Assembly (NCBI GenBank): GCA_030680075.1
Contig: JAUXWR010000459.1
Span: 1-64,000, forward strand
Source: Legionella sp.
GTDB lineage: Bacteria; Pseudomonadota; Gammaproteobacteria; Legionellales; Legionellaceae
Direction of reading: 5' to 3'
Length of the DNA: 64,000 nt
Positions within the stretch are counted from its first letter, which is position 1, and each line of letters opens with the position of its first letter. Under the pieces are notes generated by a model. That model made no database searches, had not been told where the DNA came from, and was given only the letters and a program-made list of their open reading frames with translations. A program made the position numbers and the translations under genes. Positions 1 through 9,356 of this stretch are shown here, piece after piece.

Positions 1-8
1 TGTGCACC

Positions 9-394
9 GAGCCGCGACCGTTAGGGATTGTTACTTAGTTTCCATGCTCGAAAAGTGACGGGTTATTATTTGTGGGCTGTGTGGTGATTTTTTCCGTGTA
101 ACGCTCCCTGACGGTCGCGGCTCTGACCTAATTTAGAACAACCGAGCCGCGACCGTTAGGGAGTGTTACTGAGTTTTGATGCTCGCGAGGTAGCGAGTAT
201 TATTTGAGGGGCTGTGTGGTGGTTTTTTTCCGTGTAACGCTCCCTGACGGTCGCGGCTCTGACCTAATGTAGAACAACCGAGCCGCGACCGTTAGGGAGT
301 GTTACTGAGTTTTGATGCTCGCGAGTTAGCGAGTATTATTTGAGGGCTGTGTGGTGGTTTTTTTCCGTGTAACGCTCCCTGACGGTCGCGGCTC
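9..394. repeat. Tandem array of three palindromic elements
   Basis: Three near-identical elements of about 115 bp lie at 9-123, 144-259 and 280-394 with a period of 135-136 bp. Each begins with GAGCCGCGACCGTTAGGGAG and ends with the near-exact inverted copy CTCCCTGACGGTCGCGGCTC; the 26-nt arms differ by about two bases. The interior also has a small CTCGC/GCGAG hairpin. Elements are separated by a conserved 20-bp linker (TGACCTAAT-TAGAACAAC). The last arm ends 10 bp from the cysS stop codon, so cysS read-through RNA would fold into large hairpins. The elements have no coding capacity; REP/BIME or MITE-like origin is inferred. Confidence 0.9.
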
Positions 395-403
395 GGTTGC
401 GAA

Positions 404-1771
404 TTATTCCGTCTTTTTTCGCCACGTCGTACTACCCGCTCCATCTTCAAGCTCAATACCAAGTTCGAGCAGGATATTGCGAAGTTCGTCAGCCTTTGCC
501 CAATTTTTTGCAGCGCGCGCTTCCAGGCGTTCGTTAATCAATGTTTCTATCATTTCTTTATCAACGTCTTTAATACCCGCTTGCAAAAATAAATCTGCAG
601 GGCTTTGTAATAAACCAAGAACCTCAGCTAATTTTTTCAACGTATTCGCAAGACGCGGTTCACGAGTTTTATTCACCTCATGACTTAATTGAAAAAGGAT
701 TGACAAGGCGACAGGTGTATTAAAGTCGTCGTTCATGGCGTCATTAAATTGCTCCAGCCAACTCGTTTCCAGGTCATCTTCGTTATCAATAGCGATATCT
801 TTAAGCGATTGATAAAGTCGCGTTAGCGCTTTGTTCGCATTTTGCAAATTGTCTTCGGAATAATTTAACGGACTGCGATAATGACTGCTTAATAAGAAAT
901 AACGAACTACTTCCGGGTGATGTTGTTGCAAAACGTCTTCAATCGTAAAAAAATTACCCGTGGACTTGGACATTTTTTCATTATTTACTTGCAGTAAACC
1001 TATATGCAACCAATAATTAGCAAATTTTTTACCACTAGCCGCTTCACTCTGGGCAATTTCATTTTCATGATGTGGGAATTGCAAATCAAGACCGCCCCCA
1101 TGAATATCAAAATGCTCACCCAATTCCTCCATGGCCATGGCAGAACATTCAATATGCCAACCAGGGCGCCCGTCGCCCCACAATGACGGCCAACTCGGCT
1201 CACCTTCTTTTGCTTGTTTCCATAACACAAAATCCAATGGGGAGCGTTTTTCTTTGACTACTTCTATGCGAGAACCCGCAATGAGACTATCAATATCTTT
1301 ATTTGATAATTTGCCATACTCTTTAAATTTCTCAACCGCAAAGCAGACATCACCATTATCGCTAACGTAGGCAAAATCTTTATCAATCAAGCGCTTAATA
1401 AGATTGATAATCGAGTCGATATGAGCGGTAGCACGTGGCTCTAAATCAGGGGGGATAATATTTAAGCCTCGCTCATCGTCATGCATGACTTGGATATATT
1501 TGTCGGTTAATTCATTTATACCTATTCCAAGCTCATTAGCCCGCACGATAATTTTGTCATCAATATCAGTAATATTACGCACAAAAGTAACGTCAAAGCC
1601 TTGGTTGCGTAGAAATCGTACAATTACATCAAAACAGACCATAGTCCGCGCATGTCCAATATGGCAGCGATCATAAACGGTCATACCACAGGCATACAGA
1701 CCAATTTTACCCGGTTTAATAGGAGTGAAAACTTCTTTGGTACGCGTCAATGTGTTATATAAATACAGCAT
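404..1771 (-). CDS. cysS: Cysteinyl-tRNA synthetase
   Basis: Class I aminoacyl-tRNA synthetase charging tRNA-Cys in the cytoplasm. The 455-aa length is close to the E. coli enzyme. HIGH is at residues 37-40 and KMSKS at 266-270. The zinc-binding cysteine-discrimination site is complete: Cys28, Cys209, His234 and Glu238, at the same numbers as in E. coli. It is the last gene of the minus-strand run that starts at fimV or truA, 9 bp after glnS, so probably co-transcribed with it. A palindromic repeat array sits directly downstream. No anomalies in the protein. Confidence 0.98.
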   Translation of the reverse strand: MLYLYNTLTRTKEVFTPIKPGKIGLYACGMTVYDRCHIGHARTMVCFDVIVRFLRNQGFDVTFVRNITDIDDKIIVRANELGIGINELTDKYIQVMHDDERGLNIIPPDLEPRATAHIDSIINLIKRLIDKDFAYVSDNGDVCFAVEKFKEYGKLSNKDIDSLIAGSRIEVVKEKRSPLDFVLWKQAKEGEPSWPSLWGDGRPGWHIECSAMAMEELGEHFDIHGGGLDLQFPHHENEIAQSEAASGKKFANYWLHIGLLQVNNEKMSKSTGNFFTIEDVLQQHHPEVVRYFLLSSHYRSPLNYSEDNLQNANKALTRLYQSLKDIAIDNEDDLETSWLEQFNDAMNDDFNTPVALSILFQLSHEVNKTREPRLANTLKKLAEVLGLLQSPADLFLQAGIKDVDKEMIETLINERLEARAAKNWAKADELRNILLELGIELEDGAGSTTWRKKTE

Positions 1772-1780
1772 ACAAGCCTC

Positions 1781-3436
1781 TTAACTGATTTTAGCCCAGG
1801 TATCTTTAAGGCCAACAATACGATGAAATGCGCGAGCCTGGCCTTCCACCACCTCATTTACACAATAATACCCCAATCGTTCAAACTGAAAGGCTTCATC
1901 CAAAGGTTGTGACGCGAGCGCAGGTTCGCAAAAGGCCTTAAGGGTTTGCATTGAATCAGGATTTATAAACTGTAAAAAATTCTCTTCGCGTCCAGGATTT
2001 GCATCCGTAAATAAACGATCATATTGATAAACGGTGATGGGGTGCGCCTCTTTACAGGAAACCCAGTGGATAACACCCTTAACTTTACGGTCAACAGGAT
2101 TTTTGCCCAGGGTTTCAGGGTCGTAGGTACAACGCACCTCAACAACATTACCGTTATTATCATGAATAACATCGGTGCAGCGAATAACATAACTGTGCCG
2201 TAATCGGACTTCAGTACCTGGGGCTAATCTAAAATACCCTTTTACCGGATTTTCCATAAAGTCACTTTGCTCGATATAAATCTCACGTGAAAATGGGATA
2301 ATACGTGTTTTTGATTCAGGGTCTTGTTGATTCCAGGAAGCCTGCAATGATTCGACCTTATTTTCAGGGTAATTTTCGATAACGATTTTTAACGGCTCCA
2401 TCACACAAAGTGCGCGTTTTGCCGTTTGATTGAGTTCATTCCGAACACATGCCTCAAAAATAGACATATCAATAATGGAGTCACTGCGTGAAATGCCAAT
2501 TTGTTCGCAAAACTCTCTAATTGCTGCGGGAGGTACTCCCCGTTTACGCAGGCCTCTTAAAGTCGGTAAACGCGGGTCATCCCAGCCGCTTACTACTTTT
2601 TCTTCGACCAGCTGCCTTAATTTGCGTTTACTGGTTACGGTGTGCGACAGGTTTAGGCGTGCAAATTCCGTTTGAACAGGTTTTGCAGGCACTGGCAGGT
2701 TTTCAATAAACCAATCGTATAAAGGCCTGTGATCCTGAAACTCCAGTGTACAAAGTGAGTGGGAGATTTTTTCCAATGCATCAGAAATGGGATGTGCATA
2801 ATCATACATGGGGTAAATGCACCAAGCGTCGCCCGTGCGCTGATGGCTCGCGTGACGAATACGATATAAAACGGGATCGCGCATATTAACATTACCGGAT
2901 TGCATATCAATACGAGCGCGCAAAACATGAGTACCGTCAGCAAACTCACCGTTTTTCATGCGCGTAAATAAATCAAGGCTTTCTTCAATTGGTCGATTAC
3001 GGTAAGGACTATCGCGACCTGGCTCTTGCAAAGTCCCGCGGTAAGCGCGGATTTCTTCCATACTCAGACTATCCACATAGGCTTTGCCATTTTGGATAAG
3101 AAGAACTGCAAAATCGTATAGCTGTTGATAATAATCAGATGAATGAGTCATATCTGACCATTCAAAGCCAAGCCAGCGCACATCATCAATAATGGCGTTA
3201 ACGTATTCTTCCTCTTCTTTGATAGGGTTAGTATCATCAAAGCGCAAAAAACATTTACCGTTGAATTCCTGGGCTAATCCAAAGTTTAAACAAATAGATT
3301 TTGCATGTCCTACGTGTAAATAACCATTAGGTTCAGGCGGAAAACGGGTAATTACCTGTTGATGCTTGCCGCTTGCCAGTTCATCACTAATTAATTGCCT
3401 GATAAAGTGTGCTCTTTTTTCGCTTGTCTCTGTCAT
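1781..3436 (-). CDS. glnS: Glutaminyl-tRNA synthetase
   Basis: Class I synthetase joining glutamine to tRNA-Gln. The 551-aa protein has the signature PPEPNGYLHVGHAKS at about residues 33-47 (HVGH at 41-44), and the KMSKS-equivalent VTSKRKL around residue 270, both typical of the bacterial GlnRS family (which branched from eukaryotic GlnRS). The C-terminal anticodon-binding beta-barrels are present (ending near ...GLKDTWAKIS). It is packed 3 bp after trpA and 9 bp before cysS, giving a mixed tryptophan/aminoacyl-tRNA operon. Confidence 0.98.
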   Translation of the reverse strand: MTETSEKRAHFIRQLISDELASGKHQQVITRFPPEPNGYLHVGHAKSICLNFGLAQEFNGKCFLRFDDTNPIKEEEEYVNAIIDDVRWLGFEWSDMTHSSDYYQQLYDFAVLLIQNGKAYVDSLSMEEIRAYRGTLQEPGRDSPYRNRPIEESLDLFTRMKNGEFADGTHVLRARIDMQSGNVNMRDPVLYRIRHASHQRTGDAWCIYPMYDYAHPISDALEKISHSLCTLEFQDHRPLYDWFIENLPVPAKPVQTEFARLNLSHTVTSKRKLRQLVEEKVVSGWDDPRLPTLRGLRKRGVPPAAIREFCEQIGISRSDSIIDMSIFEACVRNELNQTAKRALCVMEPLKIVIENYPENKVESLQASWNQQDPESKTRIIPFSREIYIEQSDFMENPVKGYFRLAPGTEVRLRHSYVIRCTDVIHDNNGNVVEVRCTYDPETLGKNPVDRKVKGVIHWVSCKEAHPITVYQYDRLFTDANPGREENFLQFINPDSMQTLKAFCEPALASQPLDEAFQFERLGYYCVNEVVEGQARAFHRIVGLKDTWAKIS

Positions 3437-3439
3437 ATT

Positions 3440-4246
3440 TTATCCATTATCAATTGCTTGTCGCATTTCTTGTATGAGTGAGGCGGCAGCGGCACAAATA
3501 TTCTTGCTTGCCTGGTGAGCCTCTAAAATGGTGCTGATTAAGGCAGCCCCCACAATAATTCCATCAGCAAATTGGGCAACCTTCGCTGCCATATCCGCGG
3601 TTTTTATACCAAAACCCACCATTAATGGCAGATTTGTTTGTAATTTTCTTTGTTGATAATCTCTCTCTACGTTACTTAAATCAAAATCACTGGAACCTGT
3701 CACGCCTTTTAATGAAACATAATACAAATAACCATTAGCATAACTGTTGATTAACTCCATGCGGGAAGCTGAGGTCGTGGGCGAGCAAAGATAAATACCA
3801 TAGAGATTATTGGACTTCCATATACTTTTTATTGTTTCGCTCTCTTCAGGCGGTAAATCAACAAGTATCGTTCCATCAACCCCTGCTGCTTGCGCATTCT
3901 TCGCAAAGCGCTCATAACCATAATTTTCAATGGGATTGACATAACCCATTAAAACAATTGGCGTTGATTGATTGGTTTTTCGGAATGCTTTTATCATATC
4001 CAGCACGTCATCACAATTGATGCCATGTGAAAGTGCACGCTCCATAGCGGCTTGTATGACAGGGCCTTCCGCCATCGGGTCTGAAAATGGAATACCTATT
4101 TCTAATATATCCGCACCAGCTTCAACCAAAGCATGCATCAAGGTAACGGTACTTTGAGGCGCAGGATCGCCCGCTGTAATATAAGGGCTGAGCATTTTTT
4201 TTCCGCAGGCCTGCAAGAGGGCTAGCGTTTTATCAATTCGATTCAT
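3440..4246 (-). CDS. trpA: Tryptophan synthase alpha subunit
   Basis: Cleaves indole-3-glycerol phosphate to indole, which is channelled to TrpB. A 268-aa TIM barrel of normal length with catalytic Glu49 in ADILEIGIPFSDP. The second catalytic acid, Asp60 of the E. coli enzyme (DPxADGP), reads Glu here (DPMAEGP, Glu60), a conservative but notable change. The phosphate-binding loops VGFGIKTADMAA and DGIIVGAAL are present. It follows trpB by 14 bp and precedes glnS by 3 bp. trpF-trpB-trpA is a standard sub-operon; trpC, trpD and trpE are not in the window. Confidence 0.97.
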   Translation of the reverse strand: MNRIDKTLALLQACGKKMLSPYITAGDPAPQSTVTLMHALVEAGADILEIGIPFSDPMAEGPVIQAAMERALSHGINCDDVLDMIKAFRKTNQSTPIVLMGYVNPIENYGYERFAKNAQAAGVDGTILVDLPPEESETIKSIWKSNNLYGIYLCSPTTSASRMELINSYANGYLYYVSLKGVTGSSDFDLSNVERDYQQRKLQTNLPLMVGFGIKTADMAAKVAQFADGIIVGAALISTILEAHQASKNICAAAASLIQEMRQAIDNG

Positions 4247-4260
4247 AAATTTTGCTCGCT

Positions 4261-5460
4261 TTAAATCGTAAGTCCATCAATACTTGCTACAGTATGCATG
4301 TCTTTATCTCCTCGTCCTGATAAATTGACGATAATTTGCTGGGAAGAATTCATCGATTTTGCCAGTTTCATCGCGTAAGCAATAGCATGACTTGATTCAA
4401 GAGCCGGGATAATGCCTTCTACCTGCGTCAGTGTCCGAAAGGCATCAAGCGCTTCATCATCATTAATTGGAACATACTCGGCACGGCCTGTATCCTTTAA
4501 ATAAGCATGTTCAGGCCCGACCCCGGGATAATCAAGACCTGCTGATATGGAGTGTGTATCTATTACTTGCCCATTATCATCACAAAGAAGATAAGTGCGG
4601 TTACCATGTAATACGCCCGGTTTTCCGGCGATTAAAGAAGCAGAATGTTTACCTGTTTCAATACCGTGGCCTGCGGCTTCCACACCATAGATTTTTACCG
4701 TTTTATCTTTTAAAAATGGATAAAACAACCCGATAGCATTGGATCCACCACCAACACAAGCTACTAATGCATCAGGTAATCGGCCTGTTTTTTCAAGAAT
4801 CTGCTTGCGAGCCTCCTGGCCAATAACAGACTGAAAATCTCTCACCATTTGTGGATAAGGATGAGGGCCTGCGGCAGTTCCGATAATATAATAGGTATCA
4901 TCTACATGACTTACCCAATCGCGCATTGCCTCATTCAGAGCATCTTTTAATGTTTTTGAGCCAGCCGTAACAGGGACTACTGTGGCTCCCAGCAACTTCA
5001 TTTTATAAACATTACTGGCCTGGCGCTTAATATCTTCAGAACCCATGTAAATAACACATTCTATACCGAGTTTGGCCGATACGGTTGCGGTGGCAACACC
5101 ATGTTGCCCTGCACCTGTTTCGGCAATGATTCTGGTTTTACCCATGCGTTTGGCGAGCAGTGCCTGACCTACGGTATTATTAATTTTGTGAGCGCCGGTG
5201 TGGTTTAAATCCTCACGTTTAAGATAAATTTGCGCCCCGTTCATTTTCAAACTTAATTGTTTCGCATGATAAAGGGGGGTTGGTCTTCCAACATAGTCGC
5301 TTAATTCCTGGGTAAATTCGGCTAGAAACTCTGGCGATTCTCGTAGTTCACTATAAGCTTTTTCTAATGCTTGCAAAGCAAAAACCAGCGTATCGGCAAC
5401 AAACATACCACCATAAGGACCAAAATGACCTCGCTCATCGGGGAGTTCTTTATTGCTCAT
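4261..5460 (-). CDS. trpB: Tryptophan synthase beta subunit
   Basis: PLP enzyme that condenses indole with serine to make tryptophan, partner of TrpA. The PLP lysine lies in HTGAHKIN (about residue 92 from this start) and the phosphate-binding loop is [15 protein letters not shown]. Length about 399 aa is normal. Two in-frame ATGs exist, at 5466 and 5460; the second has AAGAGG at about 8 nt and gives the usual [14 protein letters not shown] start, so it is preferred. Either start overlaps the 3' end of trpF, consistent with translational coupling. Confidence 0.97.
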   Translation of the reverse strand: MSNKELPDERGHFGPYGGMFVADTLVFALQALEKAYSELRESPEFLAEFTQELSDYVGRPTPLYHAKQLSLKMNGAQIYLKREDLNHTGAHKINNTVGQALLAKRMGKTRIIAETGAGQHGVATATVSAKLGIECVIYMGSEDIKRQASNVYKMKLLGATVVPVTAGSKTLKDALNEAMRDWVSHVDDTYYIIGTAAGPHPYPQMVRDFQSVIGQEARKQILEKTGRLPDALVACVGGGSNAIGLFYPFLKDKTVKIYGVEAAGHGIETGKHSASLIAGKPGVLHGNRTYLLCDDNGQVIDTHSISAGLDYPGVGPEHAYLKDTGRAEYVPINDDEALDAFRTLTQVEGIIPALESSHAIAYAMKLAKSMNSSQQIIVNLSGRGDKDMHTVASIDGLTI

Positions 5461-6088
5461 ACTCATTACCTCTTAACGCATTAACAAACTGGGTCATTTT
5501 ATCATGATTCTTAATTCCGGGAGACTGTTCAATCCCACTACAAACATCAACTGCATTAACGTTTGTTTCAGAAATCGCACGCTTTACATTCTTGGCATTA
5601 AGGCCACCTGCCAATACCAGCGGTGCATTTGGCCGAGAAGGGATAATATTCCAGTCAAATACCTCACCGCTCCCCCCTCTTCCCGCAGGGGAAGGCGTAT
5701 CCAGCAAAAATGCAGATGCATGGGTATGCAATTGCATCATTTGGGTAATATATTCAGCACTTGTTGCGCTCATTGCTTTTATATAAGGCTTATTAAATCC
5801 AGCACAAAACTCAGGGCTCTCATCTCCGTGAAATTGTAACCATTGGACAGGTAATTCGGTGATTATTTGATTAACCTGTTCTTCCGTTGGGTTAACCATC
5901 ACGGCAACTATATCCATAAATAATGGCTTATGTTGTAAGAGTAATTTTGCGTTTTCAACAGAGATACATCGACTACTGCCAGCATAAAAAATCAAACCAA
6001 TAGCATCAATACCCAGAGTCGCGGCCATCGCAATATCTTCAGTGCGCGTCATACCGCACATTTTGATTCTGACTCGCCTTTTACTCAA
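5450..6088 (-). CDS. trpF: Phosphoribosylanthranilate isomerase
   Basis: Isomerises N-(5-phosphoribosyl)anthranilate in tryptophan synthesis. The 212-aa single-domain TIM barrel begins [11 protein letters not shown], with the catalytic Cys in KMCGMT and the catalytic Asp in [14 protein letters not shown] near the C-terminus. Translation appears to start at a TTG (6088) immediately after the truA TGA stop; the only nearby ATG is out of frame or would remove the first beta strand. Its 3' end overlaps trpB. Context and motifs agree. Confidence 0.96.
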   Translation of the reverse strand: MSKRRVRIKMCGMTRTEDIAMAATLGIDAIGLIFYAGSSRCISVENAKLLLQHKPLFMDIVAVMVNPTEEQVNQIITELPVQWLQFHGDESPEFCAGFNKPYIKAMSATSAEYITQMMQLHTHASAFLLDTPSPAGRGGSGEVFDWNIIPSRPNAPLVLAGGLNAKNVKRAISETNVNAVDVCSGIEQSPGIKNHDKMTQFVNALRGNEYEQ

Positions 6089-6877
6089 TCATGCCTCCCA
6101 CAGGAATAGAGGCCCGGGAGCTGTTTGAATGACGCCAAATTTAGATGGATAAGAAACACCCACAAGATACAATCCATAAGGTGGGGCTGTTTCTGCTCCT
6201 AACCGCCTGTCTTTAGCTGCCAACACCTCTTTAACCCAGGGAACTGTTTTTTTCCCCGAGCCCACGGCTATCAATACGCCGGCAATGTTTCTTACCATGT
6301 GATGTAAAAAAGCATTCGCCGTAATATCAATCATAACCAGATCGCCATTTCGGGTTACTTCTATGTTGGTAACATTACGCATGGGCGTATTTGACTGGCA
6401 TTCAACCGAACGAAACGAGGTAAAATCCTGCTCACCAATCAAACATTGACTGGCAGCATGCATATCACGGTGATCAAGTTGACGATATTGCCAAGTCACA
6501 TTACTGCGAAAGAGCCCCGGTCGGATCGATGAATTATAGATAACGTAGCGATAACGACGCGATAATGCGGAATAGCGAGCGTGAAACTCGTCAGGCATTT
6601 CACGACCCCATTTAATACAAACATCTTTGGGTAAATAGGAATTTGCCCCATGAATCCATGAACGAATAGTACGCTCTTTATCACAATCAAAATGGATAAT
6701 TTGGTTGGTCGCATGCACACCGGTATCGGTCCTGCCTGCGCAAACAACGCTTACAGGCTCATCAGCAACACGGGTTAGAGACTTTTCAATAACTTCCTGA
6801 ACCGTATGCAGGCCAGTTTGCGCCTGCCAGCCATGGTACTGGCTTCCATCGTATTCAACCCCTAAGGCAATACGCAT
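6089..6877 (-). CDS. truA: tRNA pseudouridine(38-40) synthase
   Basis: Makes pseudouridine at positions 38-40 of the tRNA anticodon arm. The catalytic Asp is in AGRTDTGVHA, and the core begins IALGVEYDGSQYHGWQ. Possible starts are 6913, 6883 and 6877; the ATG at 6877 is placed about 7 nt after CAGGAA and gives 262 aa, close to the usual length, so it is chosen. The stop codon abuts the trpF TTG start. truA upstream of trpF is a common proteobacterial arrangement. Confidence 0.96.
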   Translation of the reverse strand: MRIALGVEYDGSQYHGWQAQTGLHTVQEVIEKSLTRVADEPVSVVCAGRTDTGVHATNQIIHFDCDKERTIRSWIHGANSYLPKDVCIKWGREMPDEFHARYSALSRRYRYVIYNSSIRPGLFRSNVTWQYRQLDHRDMHAASQCLIGEQDFTSFRSVECQSNTPMRNVTNIEVTRNGDLVMIDITANAFLHHMVRNIAGVLIAVGSGKKTVPWVKEVLAAKDRRLGAETAPPYGLYLVGVSYPSKFGVIQTAPGPLFLWEA

Positions 6878-7107
6878 ACGCATTTCCTGCCTAAAACGGC
6901 CAATGTATAACACCAGGATTAGTTTGTCTAGGGGAGAAAGCGGATTATCAATAGCTCATGACAGCGGCTAGAAAAATCTTTCGGTGATAAAAAGGAATAT
7001 ATATGTAACTGGAGCGCTTCTGTTATTAGATGAAGAACTCTGAACTCAATAAATGAATGAAATTTGAAACTCGCTGCAACTTGTTATCACGGAAGAAAAT
7101 CTGTTAT
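6878..7107. other. Intergenic region between fimV-like gene and truA
   Basis: About 230 bp without a supported gene. It is A/T-rich and must hold any separate promoter for the truA-trp-glnS-cysS run. I see no strong sigma-70 box pair, no clear terminator for the fimV-like gene and no leader peptide resembling a trp attenuator. Confidence 0.5.
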
Positions 7108-7917
7108 TTAACGCTGACCATTACCCGTTGTTTTATCAAATTGAGAAGTTCCTGTTACGCCTTCAATATAGGGTGGCAATAATACATGTTTAATTTCCTG
7201 GCCGGTATTCCAGGCCAGGTCATGGGCGTTCGTTTCTGATTTAGCCAGGCCAACGGGAATTTTAAGCACTTCGTCATTAGATGGAATCCTTAAATGCTCA
7301 CCCGTTTTTAGACCGTTGAGATTACCTTGAGTAAACGCTTGAGAATTCGTTCCAACTATTGCCAGTATGATTTGTTGTAAGGATGTATCAGGAGTTGAAT
7401 AGCGTTGAGCAATTTGCCCTATATTTTCATTCGCTAATGTTGGGCCATAAGTAGCCTCGTTACGAGAGAATCTGTCTGCCGCAATAGTTGTCACCCCGGC
7501 TTGAATAGCGACTATCTCGAGCGGGTAGCCGGGAGGGTCGAGTAATATAGTGCAGGGATAATAAAGTGGACCATTGGGCGAAACTAAATCAACCACTATT
7601 TGCAAATAAGGCTCAGCAATTCGGGCGTTTGACCAGATGTTAATAATTGGTTGCCCCTGTTGATTGTTTCTCACGTCGAACTTGAGATTGTCTAAAATAT
7701 CCGGGCGCTCAAGCCCTATACGTTCAAACTCATCAAATGGTGCAAGAGAAACCTTTATACTATCTAAAGAGATACGACCCACATCGAATAATGAGATTTC
7801 AGCTCTAAGGGGCTGGTTGAGGAAAGACGCTACTTTGATTTTTCCTAACCCCATAGATAAGACCCAGCCATGAAAAAAAAGAAATAGCATGGCCGTTAAT
7901 AAACGGATAATGTTCAA
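7108..7917 (-). CDS. FimV N-terminal domain/LysM protein, short form
   Basis: The 269-aa exported protein begins with a signal-like segment (residues 1-22). Residues about 23-135 match the FimV N-terminal domain (LGKIKVASFLNQPLRAEI, then the PYLQIVVDLVSPNGPLYYPCTILLDPP block). Residues about 157-215 form the FimV-type LysM region (YGPTLANENIGQIAQRY, GEHLRIPS). FimV organises the cell pole and type IV pili in gammaproteobacteria. Canonical FimV is far longer, with a transmembrane segment and cytoplasmic TPR/FimV C-terminal motif; these are absent here. It starts at TTG with AAGGAAG upstream. It is either a genuine short paralog or a truncated FimV; its location upstream of truA is the usual fimV locus. 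Confidence 0.85.
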   Translation of the reverse strand: MNIIRLLTAMLFLFFHGWVLSMGLGKIKVASFLNQPLRAEISLFDVGRISLDSIKVSLAPFDEFERIGLERPDILDNLKFDVRNNQQGQPIINIWSNARIAEPYLQIVVDLVSPNGPLYYPCTILLDPPGYPLEIVAIQAGVTTIAADRFSRNEATYGPTLANENIGQIAQRYSTPDTSLQQIILAIVGTNSQAFTQGNLNGLKTGEHLRIPSNDEVLKIPVGLAKSETNAHDLAWNTGQEIKHVLLPPYIEGVTGTSQFDKTTGNGQR

Positions 7918-8104
7918 TCACTGCTTCCTTGAGGAGATACTTGCTTTCGTGTTTATAAAAAACGCAGGAAAAATACCATGTTAAATAAGGGTATTCAATA
8001 AATAAGCTGTAAATTAATGAGTGTTTTGAATAATTTTAATTGAATGGTTGCATATGCACCGGGCGTGTTTCATAATTCATCACATTTATTTAACTTTCAA
8101 CGAC

Positions 8105-8965
8105 ATGACCGCACTGATATTAGATGGCAAACAAGTTGCTACCGCGTTAAAAAATAAAATAGCTGCAACTATTTCAGAAGATACAAATTCAGGGCAAATG
8201 CCACCCGGGCTGGCTGTGATTTTGGTGGGCAACGACTCTGCCTCTGAAATATACGTTAATAATAAGCGTAAAGCCTGTCTTGAAGTGGGGATTTCTTCTT
8301 ATGCCTTTGATCTCCCGAAAACGACTTCTCAGGAGAAACTGGTTAATTTAATCACCGAACTTAATCATCGCGAGGATATTCACGGTATTTTAGTGCAACT
8401 TCCTCTGCCTGCCGCAATAGATAGTAACAAAATTATTGAGTGTATCTCTCCATCCAAAGATGTCGATGGTTTTCATCCTTATAATCTCGGGCGTCTGGCG
8501 CAACGCAATCCATTACTCAGACCCTGTACTCCCTATGGGATTATTCAGCTATTAAACGCGTATAATCTACCACTCAGGGGGAAGCATGCAGTAGTGGTAG
8601 GTGCGTCAAATATAGTAGGTCGGCCTATGGCTCTGGAATTTTTATTAGCAGGCGCTACCGTCACAATATGTCATCGTTTTACTAAAAATCTCGAGCAATT
8701 AATTCGGATGGCAGAGGTAGTTGTTGTCGCTGCCGGAGTATGCGACGTTATTGATCCTGAGTGGCTTAATCAGAGTCAAATTTTAATTGACGTGGGGATG
8801 CATCGACTTGAAAATGGTACGTTACGGGGGGATGTCAATTTCGACAAGGCGAGCACTAGAACCGGGTGGATAACACCTGTGCCAGGCGGCGTTGGCCCAA
8901 TGACCATCGCGACTTTACTGCTAAATACATTAACTGCCTGTCATGAAAAGCATAAGGCTCTATAA
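8105..8965 (+). CDS. folD: Methylene-THF dehydrogenase/cyclohydrolase
   Basis: Bifunctional cytosolic enzyme of one-carbon metabolism interconverting 5,10-methylene-THF, methenyl-THF and 10-formyl-THF. The 286-aa protein from ATG 8105 (MTALILDGKQVA) has the usual length; an upstream in-frame ATG (8048) would add an unlikely 19 residues. Signatures: catalytic Lys in YVNNKRKAC, the HGILVQLPLP block, NADP-binding VVGASNIVGRPMALEFL, and the C-terminal PVPGGVGPMTIATLL. It is monocistronic and convergent with the small gene at 8971. Confidence 0.97.
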   Translation: MTALILDGKQVATALKNKIAATISEDTNSGQMPPGLAVILVGNDSASEIYVNNKRKACLEVGISSYAFDLPKTTSQEKLVNLITELNHREDIHGILVQLPLPAAIDSNKIIECISPSKDVDGFHPYNLGRLAQRNPLLRPCTPYGIIQLLNAYNLPLRGKHAVVVGASNIVGRPMALEFLLAGATVTICHRFTKNLEQLIRMAEVVVVAAGVCDVIDPEWLNQSQILIDVGMHRLENGTLRGDVNFDKASTRTGWITPVPGGVGPMTIATLLLNTLTACHEKHKAL

Positions 8966-8970
8966 GCTGC

Positions 8971-9159
8971 CTATCGGTCAAGCTCTTCCCAATCGAAATC
9001 ACCATCCAGCTCATCGAATTCTTCTTTAAGCCGTTTGCGCTCAAGCTTTTCTTCGAGAAGCTTACGAACGCGTTTTTTATGAGAAAGCTCATCACCATCT
9101 TCCTCCATAGAAAAATCAGAAAATGATTTATTCTCATCATATTCTCTATGCAAACCCAT
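8971..9159 (-). CDS. Small acidic protein, PA3496-like
   Basis: A 62-aa very charged protein: an Asp/Glu-rich N-terminus, a basic helix (HKKRVRKLLEEKLERKRLKE) and an acidic tail ending DGDFDWEELDR. No signal peptide or membrane segment. The pattern resembles the PA3496 family of small proteins of unknown role in gammaproteobacteria; this assignment is by eye and moderate. A good ribosome site (GGAGGCATC before ATG, read on the minus strand) supports it as a real gene. It converges on folD with a 5-bp gap. Confidence 0.72.
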   Translation of the reverse strand: MGLHREYDENKSFSDFSMEEDGDELSHKKRVRKLLEEKLERKRLKEEFDELDGDFDWEELDR

Positions 9160-9356
9160 GATGCCTCCAATTGGCTTCTTTCTTAGTTATTTTGAGTATA
9201 GTGCAAATTAGATTAAGCAAGCCTTAACAAACTAATTTTCATGAAACCATGTCTTTGCAAAGGGCAGTTTTTTAAATTTCAAAAAAGAATTTATCAATGG
9301 ATTGCAACCCCACAACCACGTATACTTAGCCATCAATTCGTCACCTATAGTCTTTA

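Noticed and set aside
9..394. CRISPR array
   Set aside because: The repeated unit is about 115 bp, palindromic over its ends, and the 20-bp spacers are the same sequence, unlike unique CRISPR spacers; no cas gene is near.
351..683. Plus-strand frame of 110 codons over the end of cysS
   Set aside because: It is antisense to a conserved synthetase and starts inside the repeat array; no ribosome site.
6878..7107. trp attenuator/leader peptide
   Set aside because: No run of Trp codons and no mutually exclusive hairpins with a T-run.
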